This document shows positions 1-9,634 of a stretch of DNA of 64,000 nt, one piece after another. The notes below the pieces were generated by a model. The model was not told the DNA's origin and searched no databases. It saw nothing but the letters and a program-made list of their open reading frames with translations. The stretch covers positions 1 through 64,000 of the forward strand of contig JAHZBE010000002.1 of the NCBI GenBank assembly GCA_019423565.1, given 5' to 3'. Source of the DNA: a bacterium (GTDB taxonomy: Bacteria > Bacillota_I > Bacilli_A > RF39 > UBA660). Position numbers and translations under genes: made by a program. Positions within the stretch are counted from its first letter, which is position 1, and each line of letters starts with the position of its first letter.

Positions 1-51
1 AATCCTCTAATTAGAAACTATTTATAAACTGTCCAACTTTTGGGGTTCAGT

Positions 52-1383
52 TCATGATAAGCTATCATCTTTTTCTTTATCTTTTTTAGTTTTATAAAAC
101 TCTTCAGCAGCTTCGTCCATTTCATCATTTAAATGTTTAGTTGCTTTTTCAATTTCTTTTTTATTAAATAAATTAAATCTTTTATTATTTGCTTCAATTC
201 TTTTTTGTTGCTTTTCTAACATTTCTGAATCATACTGACTTTTATATAAATCAACACTCATATTTCTATCAAATATTTTATCAACTATATCTTTAATAAC
301 TTTAGGCATTTTATCTAAAAACTTTTTAATGTAATAAAGTAAATAATTCTTTTGTTCTTCTAATTCTTCGTTTTTATATTTAAGTTGATAATTCTCATGC
401 TTTAAATTATCATTTTCTTCTTTCAATTTTTGATTTTCGTTTAATAGTTGATTTTTGGTTTTAAGTATAATTTTATCATTGATTTTTCTTTTTTTATCTA
501 TTTCATCAACTATATCATCTTTATCTTTATTAAGTTTAGTTATTTGTTTATTAATATTTTGTTTATTATCTTCTAAATCTGATACTTCATTCTCTAAATT
601 AGAAATTTCTTGTTTAAGACCTTTAACTCTTTCATTAAAGAGTTTTCTTTCGTATGAGGTTATATCTCGATTTTTACCTTTTTGTTTTTCCTTTAATTTT
701 GAATCCATACCATAAGCAATATTAAACTCATCAATACATCTTTCTCTCATTTTATCTTGAATAACTACTAATGATTCTTTTGTGAAGATAGAAGTTTTTC
801 CAACTTGTCTTGATAAACCAGTTTTACAATTTTCTTTAACTGGAACTCCAACTATATGCATATGAGGAGAGTGTTCATCAAAATGTATAGTAGCATTTGC
901 TATATAAAAGTCTGGAACTATTTCTTGTATATCTTCTAATTGTTGTTCAAATACTTGTGTCATCCCGTATTTATACTCTAAACTTTTCTCATCCCAATAT
1001 TCCATATTTCCAAGTTCAATAACTATTTCACAAGCAAGATCATGTTTTGTATCATTAGCAATTTTATTAAAATAATTATCTATCTTTCTATCATCTCTAG
1101 TTTGTTTATTATTATATTCAAGTCTTGCTTCTTCAAATAAATCTAAATATAATTCTTTAACATCTTTAACAATATCATTTGAACCTTTGATAGTTTTTAT
1201 TAGTTCTTGATTATTATCATATTGTCTTAAATTATGATGATTAACTTTTCCTAATTGCTTAACATTTTGAATAGCATTGTTATTTTTAGATGTAGTACCT
1301 GATGGAGTATTTTTTGCTTCTTGTCTTGCTTTAATAGATTTGTTTTTATCATTTCCTAAATGTAGTGAATAAGATAATTCCAT
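52..1383 (-). CDS. MobV-family plasmid/transposon relaxase (Mob_Pre)
   Basis: This is a relaxase of the MobV (Mob_Pre) family, which nicks DNA at oriT and starts conjugative mobilization. Residues 50-53 read HNLR, matching the HNxR motif that carries the catalytic histidine in pMV158 MobM. Residues 167-176 read HFDEHSPHMH, the metal-binding histidine motif of the family. The last 190 residues are a charged coiled coil rich in Lys, Glu and Asn, as in other MobV proteins. A clear ribosome site (AGAGGTG) lies 7 nt before the ATG at 1383. At 443 residues it looks intact. It lies downstream of the broken serine recombinase on the same strand, the arrangement of small mobilizable transposons of the Tn4451 type. 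Family assignment is secure; present activity is inferred. Confidence 0.93.
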   Translation of the reverse strand: MELSYSLHLGNDKNKSIKARQEAKNTPSGTTSKNNNAIQNVKQLGKVNHHNLRQYDNNQELIKTIKGSNDIVKDVKELYLDLFEEARLEYNNKQTRDDRKIDNYFNKIANDTKHDLACEIVIELGNMEYWDEKSLEYKYGMTQVFEQQLEDIQEIVPDFYIANATIHFDEHSPHMHIVGVPVKENCKTGLSRQVGKTSIFTKESLVVIQDKMRERCIDEFNIAYGMDSKLKEKQKGKNRDITSYERKLFNERVKGLKQEISNLENEVSDLEDNKQNINKQITKLNKDKDDIVDEIDKKRKINDKIILKTKNQLLNENQKLKEENDNLKHENYQLKYKNEELEEQKNYLLYYIKKFLDKMPKVIKDIVDKIFDRNMSVDLYKSQYDSEMLEKQQKRIEANNKRFNLFNKKEIEKATKHLNDEMDEAAEEFYKTKKDKEKDDSLS

Positions 1384-1828
1384 ACTTTTACACCTCTTTA
1401 AATTATGAATATTGAAAATGGCACGAAAGTGGCTTTGTCATTATTCATAACTTCCTATATATCTTGTCAGAGACAAGATATGGAAGCTAAGGTTTACCAC
1501 CTTAGAAACCGTTTATACTTTATTTCGTAATAATGCTTGAGGCATTAAAACTACATAAAGTATTGATAAAATAGAAAGCACTGCTTTTTATTTTATCTAT
1601 GTAAATTATTCAAATAACTAACGATTATTTTCATAATTTATCTAAACAAACTTTTCCCACTTTCATTGAACCAGGTTTCAACAAAACGTGTTCGTTTGTT
1701 ATTACTTTTTAAAAAAAGTAAACAAAAACTTTTTATATGATAGATAACATCAAAACGAAAAAGTGATTTTGTTTTGATGTTATTCCATTATTATTTATAT
1801 TTTTGTTAGTCAAGAATTTCACAAGCAA
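1384..1828. other. Hairpin-rich non-coding region, candidate oriT
   Basis: No gene is visible in these 445 bases, but there are several inverted repeats. One pairs ATATCTTGTC with GACAAGATAT (1460-1482), extended by CTTCC/GGAAG with a small bulge. CTAAGGT/ACCTTAG follows at 1488-1506. TAATGC/GCATTA at 1532-1548 sits inside a wider ATACTTTAT/ATAAAGTAT pair. A perfect 13-bp pair lies at 1744-1756 and 1771-1783. A 12-bp pair (1805-1816 with 1838-1849) overlaps the end of the recombinase frame and has no U-run on either side. MobV oriT sites usually lie just upstream of the mob gene and contain such repeats, so oriT is the best guess. No nick site could be identified. Confidence 0.5.
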
Positions 1829-3900
<2,072 letters not shown>

Positions 3901-3945
3901 AGATGTACCTCTCTTTCTAGAGAATACCTCTTTCATTGGTTATTT

Positions 3946-3973
3946 ATAATATCACTTTTTTATGATTTGTCAA
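3946..3973 (-). promoter_or_regulatory. Promoter for recombinase leader
   Basis: On the minus strand TTGACA (3968-3973) and TATTAT (3946-3951) are 16 bases apart. A dyad, TTCCCT/AGGGAA at 3975-3990, lies directly upstream of the -35 box and could be a regulator site. The leader ORF begins about 46 bases downstream. Confidence 0.65.
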
Positions 3974-4023
3974 TTCCCTGTTTAGGGAATAAGTAGTATT
4001 AGTTGAAGTTGATATTTAAATAA

Positions 4024-4299
4024 CTATTTCAATTTTTTTATATAATCTTCTAAATCTTTAATCTCAATAGAATTTGATAGATTACCGATATAGAGTATTT
4101 TAGAATAATTAAATGCTAGGAAAGTAATTCCTTTAATAATAACTCTATGTGGTTCAATATAAGATAAATTAGAGTGTTCTATATTTCTTATATTACCATT
4201 TATTATTTTCGGTTTAGTATTACAAAAATCACATATAAACTCAATTTTCTTTTTTAATTCAGTTTCAAACTCTATTGGTTTACTAATAATATTAATCAT
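4024..4299 (-). CDS. Small hypothetical protein with a CxxC motif
   Basis: A 91-residue protein not recognised by family. The ATG at 4299 (MINIISKPIE) is preferred over an upstream GTG because AAAGGA lies 8 bases before it. Residues 23-28 read CDFCNT, a possible metal or redox pair. The rest is mixed polar and hydrophobic with no membrane segment and a basic end (IKKLK). It stands alone between the recombinase and the divergent NADAR operon. A terminator-like hairpin precedes its ribosome site. It is probably cargo of the mobile element. Confidence 0.6.
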   Translation of the reverse strand: MINIISKPIEFETELKKKIEFICDFCNTKPKIINGNIRNIEHSNLSYIEPHRVIIKGITFLAFNYSKILYIGNLSNSIEIKDLEDYIKKLK

Positions 4300-4320
4300 A
4301 ATTAAATCCTTTCTTAACAC

Positions 4321-4352
4321 AAAAAAATATCAACTTCATTTAGAAATTGATA
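4321..4352 (-). terminator. Terminator hairpin in the leader of the small CxxC gene
   Basis: On the minus strand TATCAATTTC and GAAGTTGATA form a 10-bp stem (one G-U) with loop TAAAT, followed by seven T. It ends only about 10 bases before the ribosome site of the gene starting at 4299, so it may act as an attenuator rather than an upstream gene's terminator. Confidence 0.6.
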
Positions 4353-4482
4353 CTTTTCTATATTAAGTTCAAACATAAAAGTTCGAACAGATTTCCCAAT
4401 GGAGCAAATCACATACAAGTTACGAACTAAGTTCTTTTAAAAAAGTAACACATATAAGTTCCTATTTATTTCAATGATATTA

Positions 4483-4511
4483 TTGAATTAAATCTATTTA
4501 TATTGTATAAT
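4483..4511 (+). promoter_or_regulatory. Promoter of the NADAR-HD operon
   Basis: TTGAAT (4483-4488) and TATAAT (4506-4511) are separated by exactly 17 bases. The NADAR start codon follows 43 bases after the -10 box. The rest of the gap 4353-4482 shows only short dyads such as GTTCGAAC and no gene. Confidence 0.65.
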
Positions 4512-4553
4512 TTATACAGTTTAAAATTTATAAATGTTAGGAGAAAAATAAGA

Positions 4554-5003
4554 ATGAGCAAATATTATTTTAAAAGTGATACAAGACTTTCAAATTATTA
4601 TATGTGCAATGTAAAAATAGATAAGTTAACTTTTTCATCAAGTGAAGCTGCTTATCATGCTGAAAAATTTCTAGATGAAGATATAAAGAAATTACTAACA
4701 AGACTTATACCTGATGAGGCAAAACATGTAACTAGAGAATTAGCTAGATTTATAAGATCAGATTGGGATAATGTAAAATATAATTTAATGAAAAAGGTAG
4801 TGCTTGAAAAATTCAAACAAAATTCTGAATGTTTAAAAGAATTGTTAGGCACAGAGGATATGGAATTAATTGAAGATACAACTGGTTGGCATGATAATAT
4901 ATGGGGAGAATGTACTTGTGAAGAATGTAAAAATAAAGAGCATAAAAATTATTTAGGTAAAATACTAATGGAGGTTAGAGAGGAATTAAAAAATTATTAT
5001 TAG
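4554..5003 (+). CDS. NADAR (YbiA-like, DUF1768) domain protein
   Basis: A 149-residue NADAR-family protein. The pattern is complete: LSNYY near residue 10, FSSSEAAYHAEKF at about 28-40, an ARFIRSDWDNVKYNLMKK block, WGE after residue 110 and NYLGKILMEVREEL at the C terminus. NADAR proteins act on N-glycosidic bonds of ADP-ribose-linked substrates; members include the riboflavin-pathway enzyme YbiA and enzymes that remove ADP-ribose from guanine in DNA beside DarT toxins. The ATG at 4554 has GGAG upstream. It is first in a two-gene operon with an HD phosphohydrolase, 15 bases ahead. No DarT-like gene is visible, so the substrate is unknown. A Cys-rich stretch (CTCEEC) just before the end is unusual. 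Confidence 0.85.
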   Translation: MSKYYFKSDTRLSNYYMCNVKIDKLTFSSSEAAYHAEKFLDEDIKKLLTRLIPDEAKHVTRELARFIRSDWDNVKYNLMKKVVLEKFKQNSECLKELLGTEDMELIEDTTGWHDNIWGECTCEECKNKEHKNYLGKILMEVREELKNYY

Positions 5004-5018
5004 ATAAGGAAGTGTGAT

Positions 5019-5630
5019 ATGAAATTAACAAGTAAAGAGGCTTTAGATTTGTTGAATGAAAATATTGGTAAGACTTCAAGTGATAAATGGATAAAACATT
5101 CTAAAAACGTAGGTTACGTAGCAGGTGTTATAGCAGGTAATATAAATTTGGATAGTGATTTTGCAACGACTTTAGGATATATACATGATATCGGTAAAAA
5201 GTATGGATTTAATAGTAACGATGGAGTAATACCTCATGCTATAAATGGTTATAATTATATTAAGTCCTTGGGTTATGATGAAGAGTATGCAAGCATATGT
5301 ATAAAGCACTCATTTTTAAATAATGATATTAACTGTTTAGCAAATGATAGAGATTATACCGATTCAAGTAATCAATACTATGATTTTATGAAAGAATATA
5401 TAAAAAAAGAATATACAATCTATGAAAAAATAATTAATTTATGTGATTTGATGTGTACTGATAAAATATATACAGTAGATAAAAGAATAATGGACTTACT
5501 TTTAAGACACGGAGTATATAAAAATACGTATTATCATATAAAAGAAGTCTATAAATTAAAAGAGTACTTTGATAATTTACTGGGATATAATTTGTATGAT
5601 TTGTTTCCAGAAATAAAAGAAAATTTATAA
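5019..5630 (+). CDS. HD-domain phosphohydrolase
   Basis: A 203-residue HD superfamily protein. His27 (IKHSKN), His56-Asp57 (YIHDIGKK) and the later IKHSFL and NLCDLMCTD segments match the metal ligands and core helices of HD hydrolases. Such enzymes remove phosphates from nucleotides or related compounds; the substrate here cannot be told. AAGGAAGTG before the ATG is a good ribosome site. The 15-base gap to the NADAR gene implies one transcript and perhaps joint work on a nucleotide or ADP-ribose derivative. A strong terminator follows. Confidence 0.82.
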   Translation: MKLTSKEALDLLNENIGKTSSDKWIKHSKNVGYVAGVIAGNINLDSDFATTLGYIHDIGKKYGFNSNDGVIPHAINGYNYIKSLGYDEEYASICIKHSFLNNDINCLANDRDYTDSSNQYYDFMKEYIKKEYTIYEKIINLCDLMCTDKIYTVDKRIMDLLLRHGVYKNTYYHIKEVYKLKEYFDNLLGYNLYDLFPEIKENL

Positions 5631-5726
5631 AAGGAATTGGGAATTTCCCATGGACGAATTTATACGAGAGTACAAATTCAGTGCTGGCTAGACATAGATT
5701 TAATTCCCATATTCAAAAAAATATGC

Positions 5727-5769
5727 AAAAAGAGGATTAAATTATTTTGATAATTTTTTCCTCTTTTTT
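5727..5769. terminator. Bidirectional terminator after NADAR-HD operon
   Basis: AAAAAGAGGA (5727-5736) pairs with TCCTCTTTTT (from 5759), with an inner stem AAATTAT/ATAATTT. The A-run before and T-run after let it work on both strands. Confidence 0.85.
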
Positions 5770-5790
5770 GAAAATCATTTATATAAAATA

Positions 5791-5820
5791 AAAACCTACG
5801 AACTTTTCAGTCCGTAAGTT
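5791..5820 (-). terminator. Terminator of the tRNA-Cys/tRNA-Gly transcript
   Basis: On the minus strand AACTTACGGACT pairs with AGTTCGTAGGTT around a GAAA loop (two G-U pairs) and is followed by T-rich sequence. It starts 10 bases after the tRNA-Gly gene. Confidence 0.8.
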
Positions 5821-5829
5821 GATTTCAAA

Positions 5830-5904
5830 TGGAGCAAGTGAGCGGAATCGAACCGCCCTCTCAGCCTTGGCAAGGCCGCGTACTAGCCGATGTACTACAC
5901 CTGC
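5830..5904 (-). tRNA. tRNA-Gly (GCC)
   Basis: A 75-nt tRNA including an encoded CCA end. The acceptor stem is GCAGGTG/CACTTGC and the anticodon loop TTGCCAA gives anticodon GCC (Gly). The T arm GCGGTTCGATTCCGC is intact. It is the last gene of a two-tRNA unit. Confidence 0.95.
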
Positions 5905-5910
5905 ATAATT

Positions 5911-5984
5911 TGGAGGGCCTAGTCGGATTTGAACCAACGATCAGGGAGTTGCAGTCCCATGCCTTACCACTTGGCTATAGACCC
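5911..5984 (-). tRNA. tRNA-Cys (GCA)
   Basis: A 74-nt tRNA with encoded CCA. The acceptor stem GGGTCTA/TAGGCCC contains one G-U pair. The loop CTGCAAC gives anticodon GCA (Cys) and the T loop is GTTCAAAT. It lies six bases upstream of tRNA-Gly on the same strand. Confidence 0.94.
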
Positions 5985-6057
5985 AAATATCTTTTTCGCA
6001 TAATCATTATAACAAAAAAATTTTTCTTTTACAATATTATATTCAAAAAAACGAGAT

Positions 6058-6513
6058 TTAATTCTCGCTTTTTTTAACTTCACATACCATATCTGGTTTC
6101 ATTTTAAGTAAATACTCAGATAAATTTGTTTCTATTTCTACTAAACTTCTTGGATCTAAGTTAGATAATTGAACAACTTCTTTAACTGTATCAATATCTA
6201 CTCTACCAAATATCCAACCTCTATAGACCTGGAAATCATTAAATAAATCTGGAGTTATTGAATTAATTCTATATCCTGGTAATACTCTTTTTTGTGCGAT
6301 TAATATTCTTTTATTTGTAAATGCTATTACACATGTTGAAAATATATCAAAAACATTTGGATTTTTTTGTGCAGGAAATACATAAAATACTTCTTCCCCT
6401 TCATTTAAATGTTTATCTAAAATTTTAACATGTTTGCTCAATCTAAATGCTATTGTTAAAGGATATTTTTTTAAAAATTCACTTACTCTATTATATGTTT
6501 CTGTTCTTACCAT
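6058..6513 (-). CDS. Bacterial PH-domain protein
   Basis: A 151-residue protein whose centre (TCVIAFTNKRILIAQKRVLPGY, residues about 60-81) is the hallmark strand pair of bacterial PH-like domains (bPH family). The pattern GEEVFYVFPAQKN before it and an amphipathic C-terminal region fit the same fold. There is no membrane segment or signal peptide, so it is probably cytosolic. GGTG lies before the ATG. It follows the thioredoxin-like gene by 8 bases, likely one transcript. Such domains often bind membranes or partner proteins; the role here is unknown. Confidence 0.7.
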   Translation of the reverse strand: MVRTETYNRVSEFLKKYPLTIAFRLSKHVKILDKHLNEGEEVFYVFPAQKNPNVFDIFSTCVIAFTNKRILIAQKRVLPGYRINSITPDLFNDFQVYRGWIFGRVDIDTVKEVVQLSNLDPRSLVEIETNLSEYLLKMKPDMVCEVKKSEN

Positions 6514-6521
6514 ATTATCAC

Positions 6522-7010
6522 CTACTCTATATTCAAATTTTTCTTTAAAAATTCTTCTACATCTTTACTATCTTTTTCACCAACAAAGCTATCAATAACC
6601 TCATTATTTTTTACTGCCATTACTAGTGGAATTGAATTATTATTTTTTAAGAATTCATTAATACTATAATATTCATTATTTTCTTCATCAGTCATTGTAG
6701 ATAACTCTAAGTAATAAACTGTTACATTTAAATCTTTTACTACACTATTAATAACGGGTTTTATTGCAGTACAATGTGGACATGTTAAACTACCAACAAA
6801 TATAATTTTCGTATCATTACTAGAAAATAACTCTTTCATTTTTGATACATTTATTACTGTTAAATTACTAATTGATTCTTCTGCTTTTTTATTTTCTTCT
6901 TCTATTTCTTTTTGACTTTCATCATATGTTTTTTTCATAACAAAAAATGATGTTAAAGCAATTGCTACAGTTATTATTATAACAACTAATATTTTTACAC
7001 CTTTAGTCAT
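6522..7010 (-). CDS. Membrane-anchored thioredoxin-like protein
   Basis: A 162-residue protein with one N-terminal membrane helix (residues about 7-25) and an extracytoplasmic thioredoxin fold. The active site is CPHC at residues 77-80 (FVGSLTCPHCTAIKP), and NNNSIPLVMAVKN carries the cis-proline equivalent. It probably acts as a thiol-disulfide exchange protein at the outer face of the membrane. GAGGTATTAT precedes the ATG. The CPHC centre matches that of the CcdA fusion at 46.8-48.1 kb, a possible electron donor, but this link is inference. Confidence 0.8.
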   Translation of the reverse strand: MTKGVKILVVIIITVAIALTSFFVMKKTYDESQKEIEEENKKAEESISNLTVINVSKMKELFSSNDTKIIFVGSLTCPHCTAIKPVINSVVKDLNVTVYYLELSTMTDEENNEYYSINEFLKNNNSIPLVMAVKNNEVIDSFVGEKDSKDVEEFLKKNLNIE

Positions 7011-7078
7011 ATAATACCTCTTTCTTTTTATCTATTATATAACAAATTAAAATTATTTACAACCAAAGAAAAAGAGAT

Positions 7079-7603
<525 letters not shown>

Positions 7604-7714
7604 TATTCTCATCACCCTCCTAAAACATCTAATTTACTAGTTTTATTATATCATTTTATATTATTTCATATACATATTTGATATTTATTTTACGTATTAT
7701 TTACAAAAAAAGAC

Positions 7715-9376
7715 TTAGTTTAATTTACTAAATCTTTCCTTAATCCTATCTTTACCCATTAATCTTAATAATTCATATAAATCAGGTGTCATAGAACTTG
7801 ATGTTAATGCTACTCTAATTACAGTAGAAACATCTGCAACATTTCCTTTAAATGCATCTGGATTTTCTTTATATTCTTTCATATTATCAGCATATCCTAA
7901 TTTTTCACTTAATTCCTTAATCTTATTAAACCAAGTGTCTTTATCATCATTTTCATCATAATACTCATCTATATATGTATTAATTATATTTTTAATTTCT
8001 TCTTTATCAGTAATTTTCCCGAAATCATAATTTTCAAAATATTTATCAAATAATTCATCATACATATACCAAATTTGTTTTTTAGCATCTGCATATGTTG
8101 CATAATCTTTTCTTGGTTTCTTTTGTTCTCTTTCGATATTAAATATAGATTTTGAATAATCTTCATATTTAACAAGTAAATCATAGAATTCAGTATCAAA
8201 TTCTTTTGAATAATTAAGAACTCTATCATATATTTCATCTTTTGTTAACTTGCTTAAATAATTTTTTGATATATTCATTAACTTATCTAAATCAAAAAGT
8301 GCTCCACCACTTGAACCTATTTTCTTAAATTCAAATTTAAAGTCTTCTATTTTAGCATCTTTATTACAATCAAACCATGCCTCAAAATTTGAATTTGCTA
8401 CTGTTGCAAGATAAATCATAACTGCTTCAACTGGAACTCCTTTTTCATGATAAAAACTTACTGCTGCTTCTGGATCTTTTCTCTTACTTAGTTTTCTTTT
8501 ATTACCTGTTGATTCATCAACCTTTACAAAAGGTGCAATATGTGCATATTTTGGTACTTTAAATCCAAGTACATTAAAAAATTGTATATGTTTATTTGTA
8601 GATGATACCCACTCATCTCCTCTTATAACATGTGTTGTATGCATTAAATGATCATCTATCGCATGAGCAAAATGATATGTTGGAAGTCCATCATTTTTAA
8701 TAATTACTTCATCAATATCATTTTCTGGCATTTCAATTTTTCCCTTTATTAAATCATTTACTACTATTGTTTTGTAAAAATCACCTGGAGATTTCAATCT
8801 TATTACAAACTTTTCTCCATTCTTAATTCTTTCAACAGCCTCTTCTTTTGGAATAAATCTATCTTTTGCCCATCTTCCATAATAACCTATTCTTTGTTTT
8901 AATTTTTCTTGTGTTTCTCTTATAGTATCTAATTCTTCTTTAGTCGCAAATGATGGATATGCTAAATCTTCTTCTATTAATTTTTTTGCATATGCCCAGT
9001 ATATATCTTTTCTTTCACTTTGTTTATATGGACCATATTTTCCCTTTTCAGTTGTATCACTAGTCATGCCTTCATCAAATTCTATACCAAAGTCATTTAA
9101 ATCTCTAATGATTTTTTGAACTCCATTTTCAATACTTCTTTCTGTATCAGTATCTTCAATTCTTAAGAAAAATACTCCATCAGTTTGTTTTGAAAATCTT
9201 TGAGCAATAAAAGAAACTAAAAGTGCGCCAATATGTACAAATCCTGTTGGACTAGGTGCGAATCTTGTTACTATTGCGCCTTCCTTTAAATCTCTTTCTG
9301 GATACATTTCTTCATATTCTTGCCAAGTATGTTTTACTCCTGGTAATAAAAATTCAGCAAATTCTTTATTTGTCAT
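7715..9376 (-). CDS. gltX: Glutamate--tRNA ligase
   Basis: A class I glutamyl-tRNA synthetase that charges tRNA-Glu. The HIGH-type motif is FAPSPTGFVHIGALL (near residue 44), DTD and RIEDTDTERS follow, and the KMSKS-type motif is KRKLSKRKDP (near residue 305). It has 553 residues, longer than the roughly 485 of Bacillus GltX, with an N-terminal extension of about 35 residues as seen in some clostridial enzymes. The ATG at 9376 has AAAGGG nine bases upstream; the earlier in-frame ATG at 9394 has none. A T-box leader precedes it, so expression should rise when tRNA-Glu is uncharged. No amidotransferase genes are in view. Confidence 0.93.
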   Translation of the reverse strand: MTNKEFAEFLLPGVKHTWQEYEEMYPERDLKEGAIVTRFAPSPTGFVHIGALLVSFIAQRFSKQTDGVFFLRIEDTDTERSIENGVQKIIRDLNDFGIEFDEGMTSDTTEKGKYGPYKQSERKDIYWAYAKKLIEEDLAYPSFATKEELDTIRETQEKLKQRIGYYGRWAKDRFIPKEEAVERIKNGEKFVIRLKSPGDFYKTIVVNDLIKGKIEMPENDIDEVIIKNDGLPTYHFAHAIDDHLMHTTHVIRGDEWVSSTNKHIQFFNVLGFKVPKYAHIAPFVKVDESTGNKRKLSKRKDPEAAVSFYHEKGVPVEAVMIYLATVANSNFEAWFDCNKDAKIEDFKFEFKKIGSSGGALFDLDKLMNISKNYLSKLTKDEIYDRVLNYSKEFDTEFYDLLVKYEDYSKSIFNIEREQKKPRKDYATYADAKKQIWYMYDELFDKYFENYDFGKITDKEEIKNIINTYIDEYYDENDDKDTWFNKIKELSEKLGYADNMKEYKENPDAFKGNVADVSTVIRVALTSSSMTPDLYELLRLMGKDRIKERFSKLN

Positions 9377-9399
9377 AATAATCAACCCTTTCATTAAAT

Positions 9400-9600
9400 A
9401 AAAAAAGCCTATGATTATAAGGACGATTTTTTTCGCGGTACCACCTTACTTCATAGACTTACTATGCTCTCTTTTGCTTTTAACGCTTGCCATGCGGTTT
9501 AAACTCCAAAGCTTCTTTCAAATACTCATTATATCTATTTACACCATCCATAGACTCTCTTTAATAACTTATATTTTACTCTTCTTCTTCCTTGTTTCTA
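9400..9600 (-). promoter_or_regulatory. T-box riboswitch controlling gltX
   Basis: The minus strand carries the conserved T-box AAGGTGGTACCGCG (9434-9447). The competing terminator pairs AGTCTATGAAGTAAGG with CCTTATAATCATAGGCT and ends in seven T. The bulge UGGU would pair with a tRNA whose discriminator base is A; the tRNA-Glu at 53.7 kb ends ACCA, which fits. Stem I lies around 9480-9580. A GAA or GAG specifier could not be fixed by eye. The 5' limit is approximate. Confidence 0.92.
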
Positions 9601-9605
9601 AATGT

Positions 9606-9634
9606 ATTTTAACATATTTTATTTTCATTAACAA
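9606..9634 (-). promoter_or_regulatory. Promoter of gltX T-box transcript
   Basis: TTGTTA (9629-9634) and TAAAAT (9606-9611) on the minus strand are 17 bases apart. The -35 box touches the addA stop codon, so gltX starts its own transcript at the very end of addA. Confidence 0.6.

Noticed and set aside
1..51. Left window edge as a transposon terminus
   Set aside because: AACTG and CAGTT form a small dyad after the mob stop codon, but there is no flanking sequence to compare, so an end cannot be claimed.
4321..4385. 20-codon leader peptide over the hairpin before the CxxC gene
   Set aside because: The frame has no ribosome site before its ATG, unlike the recombinase leader.
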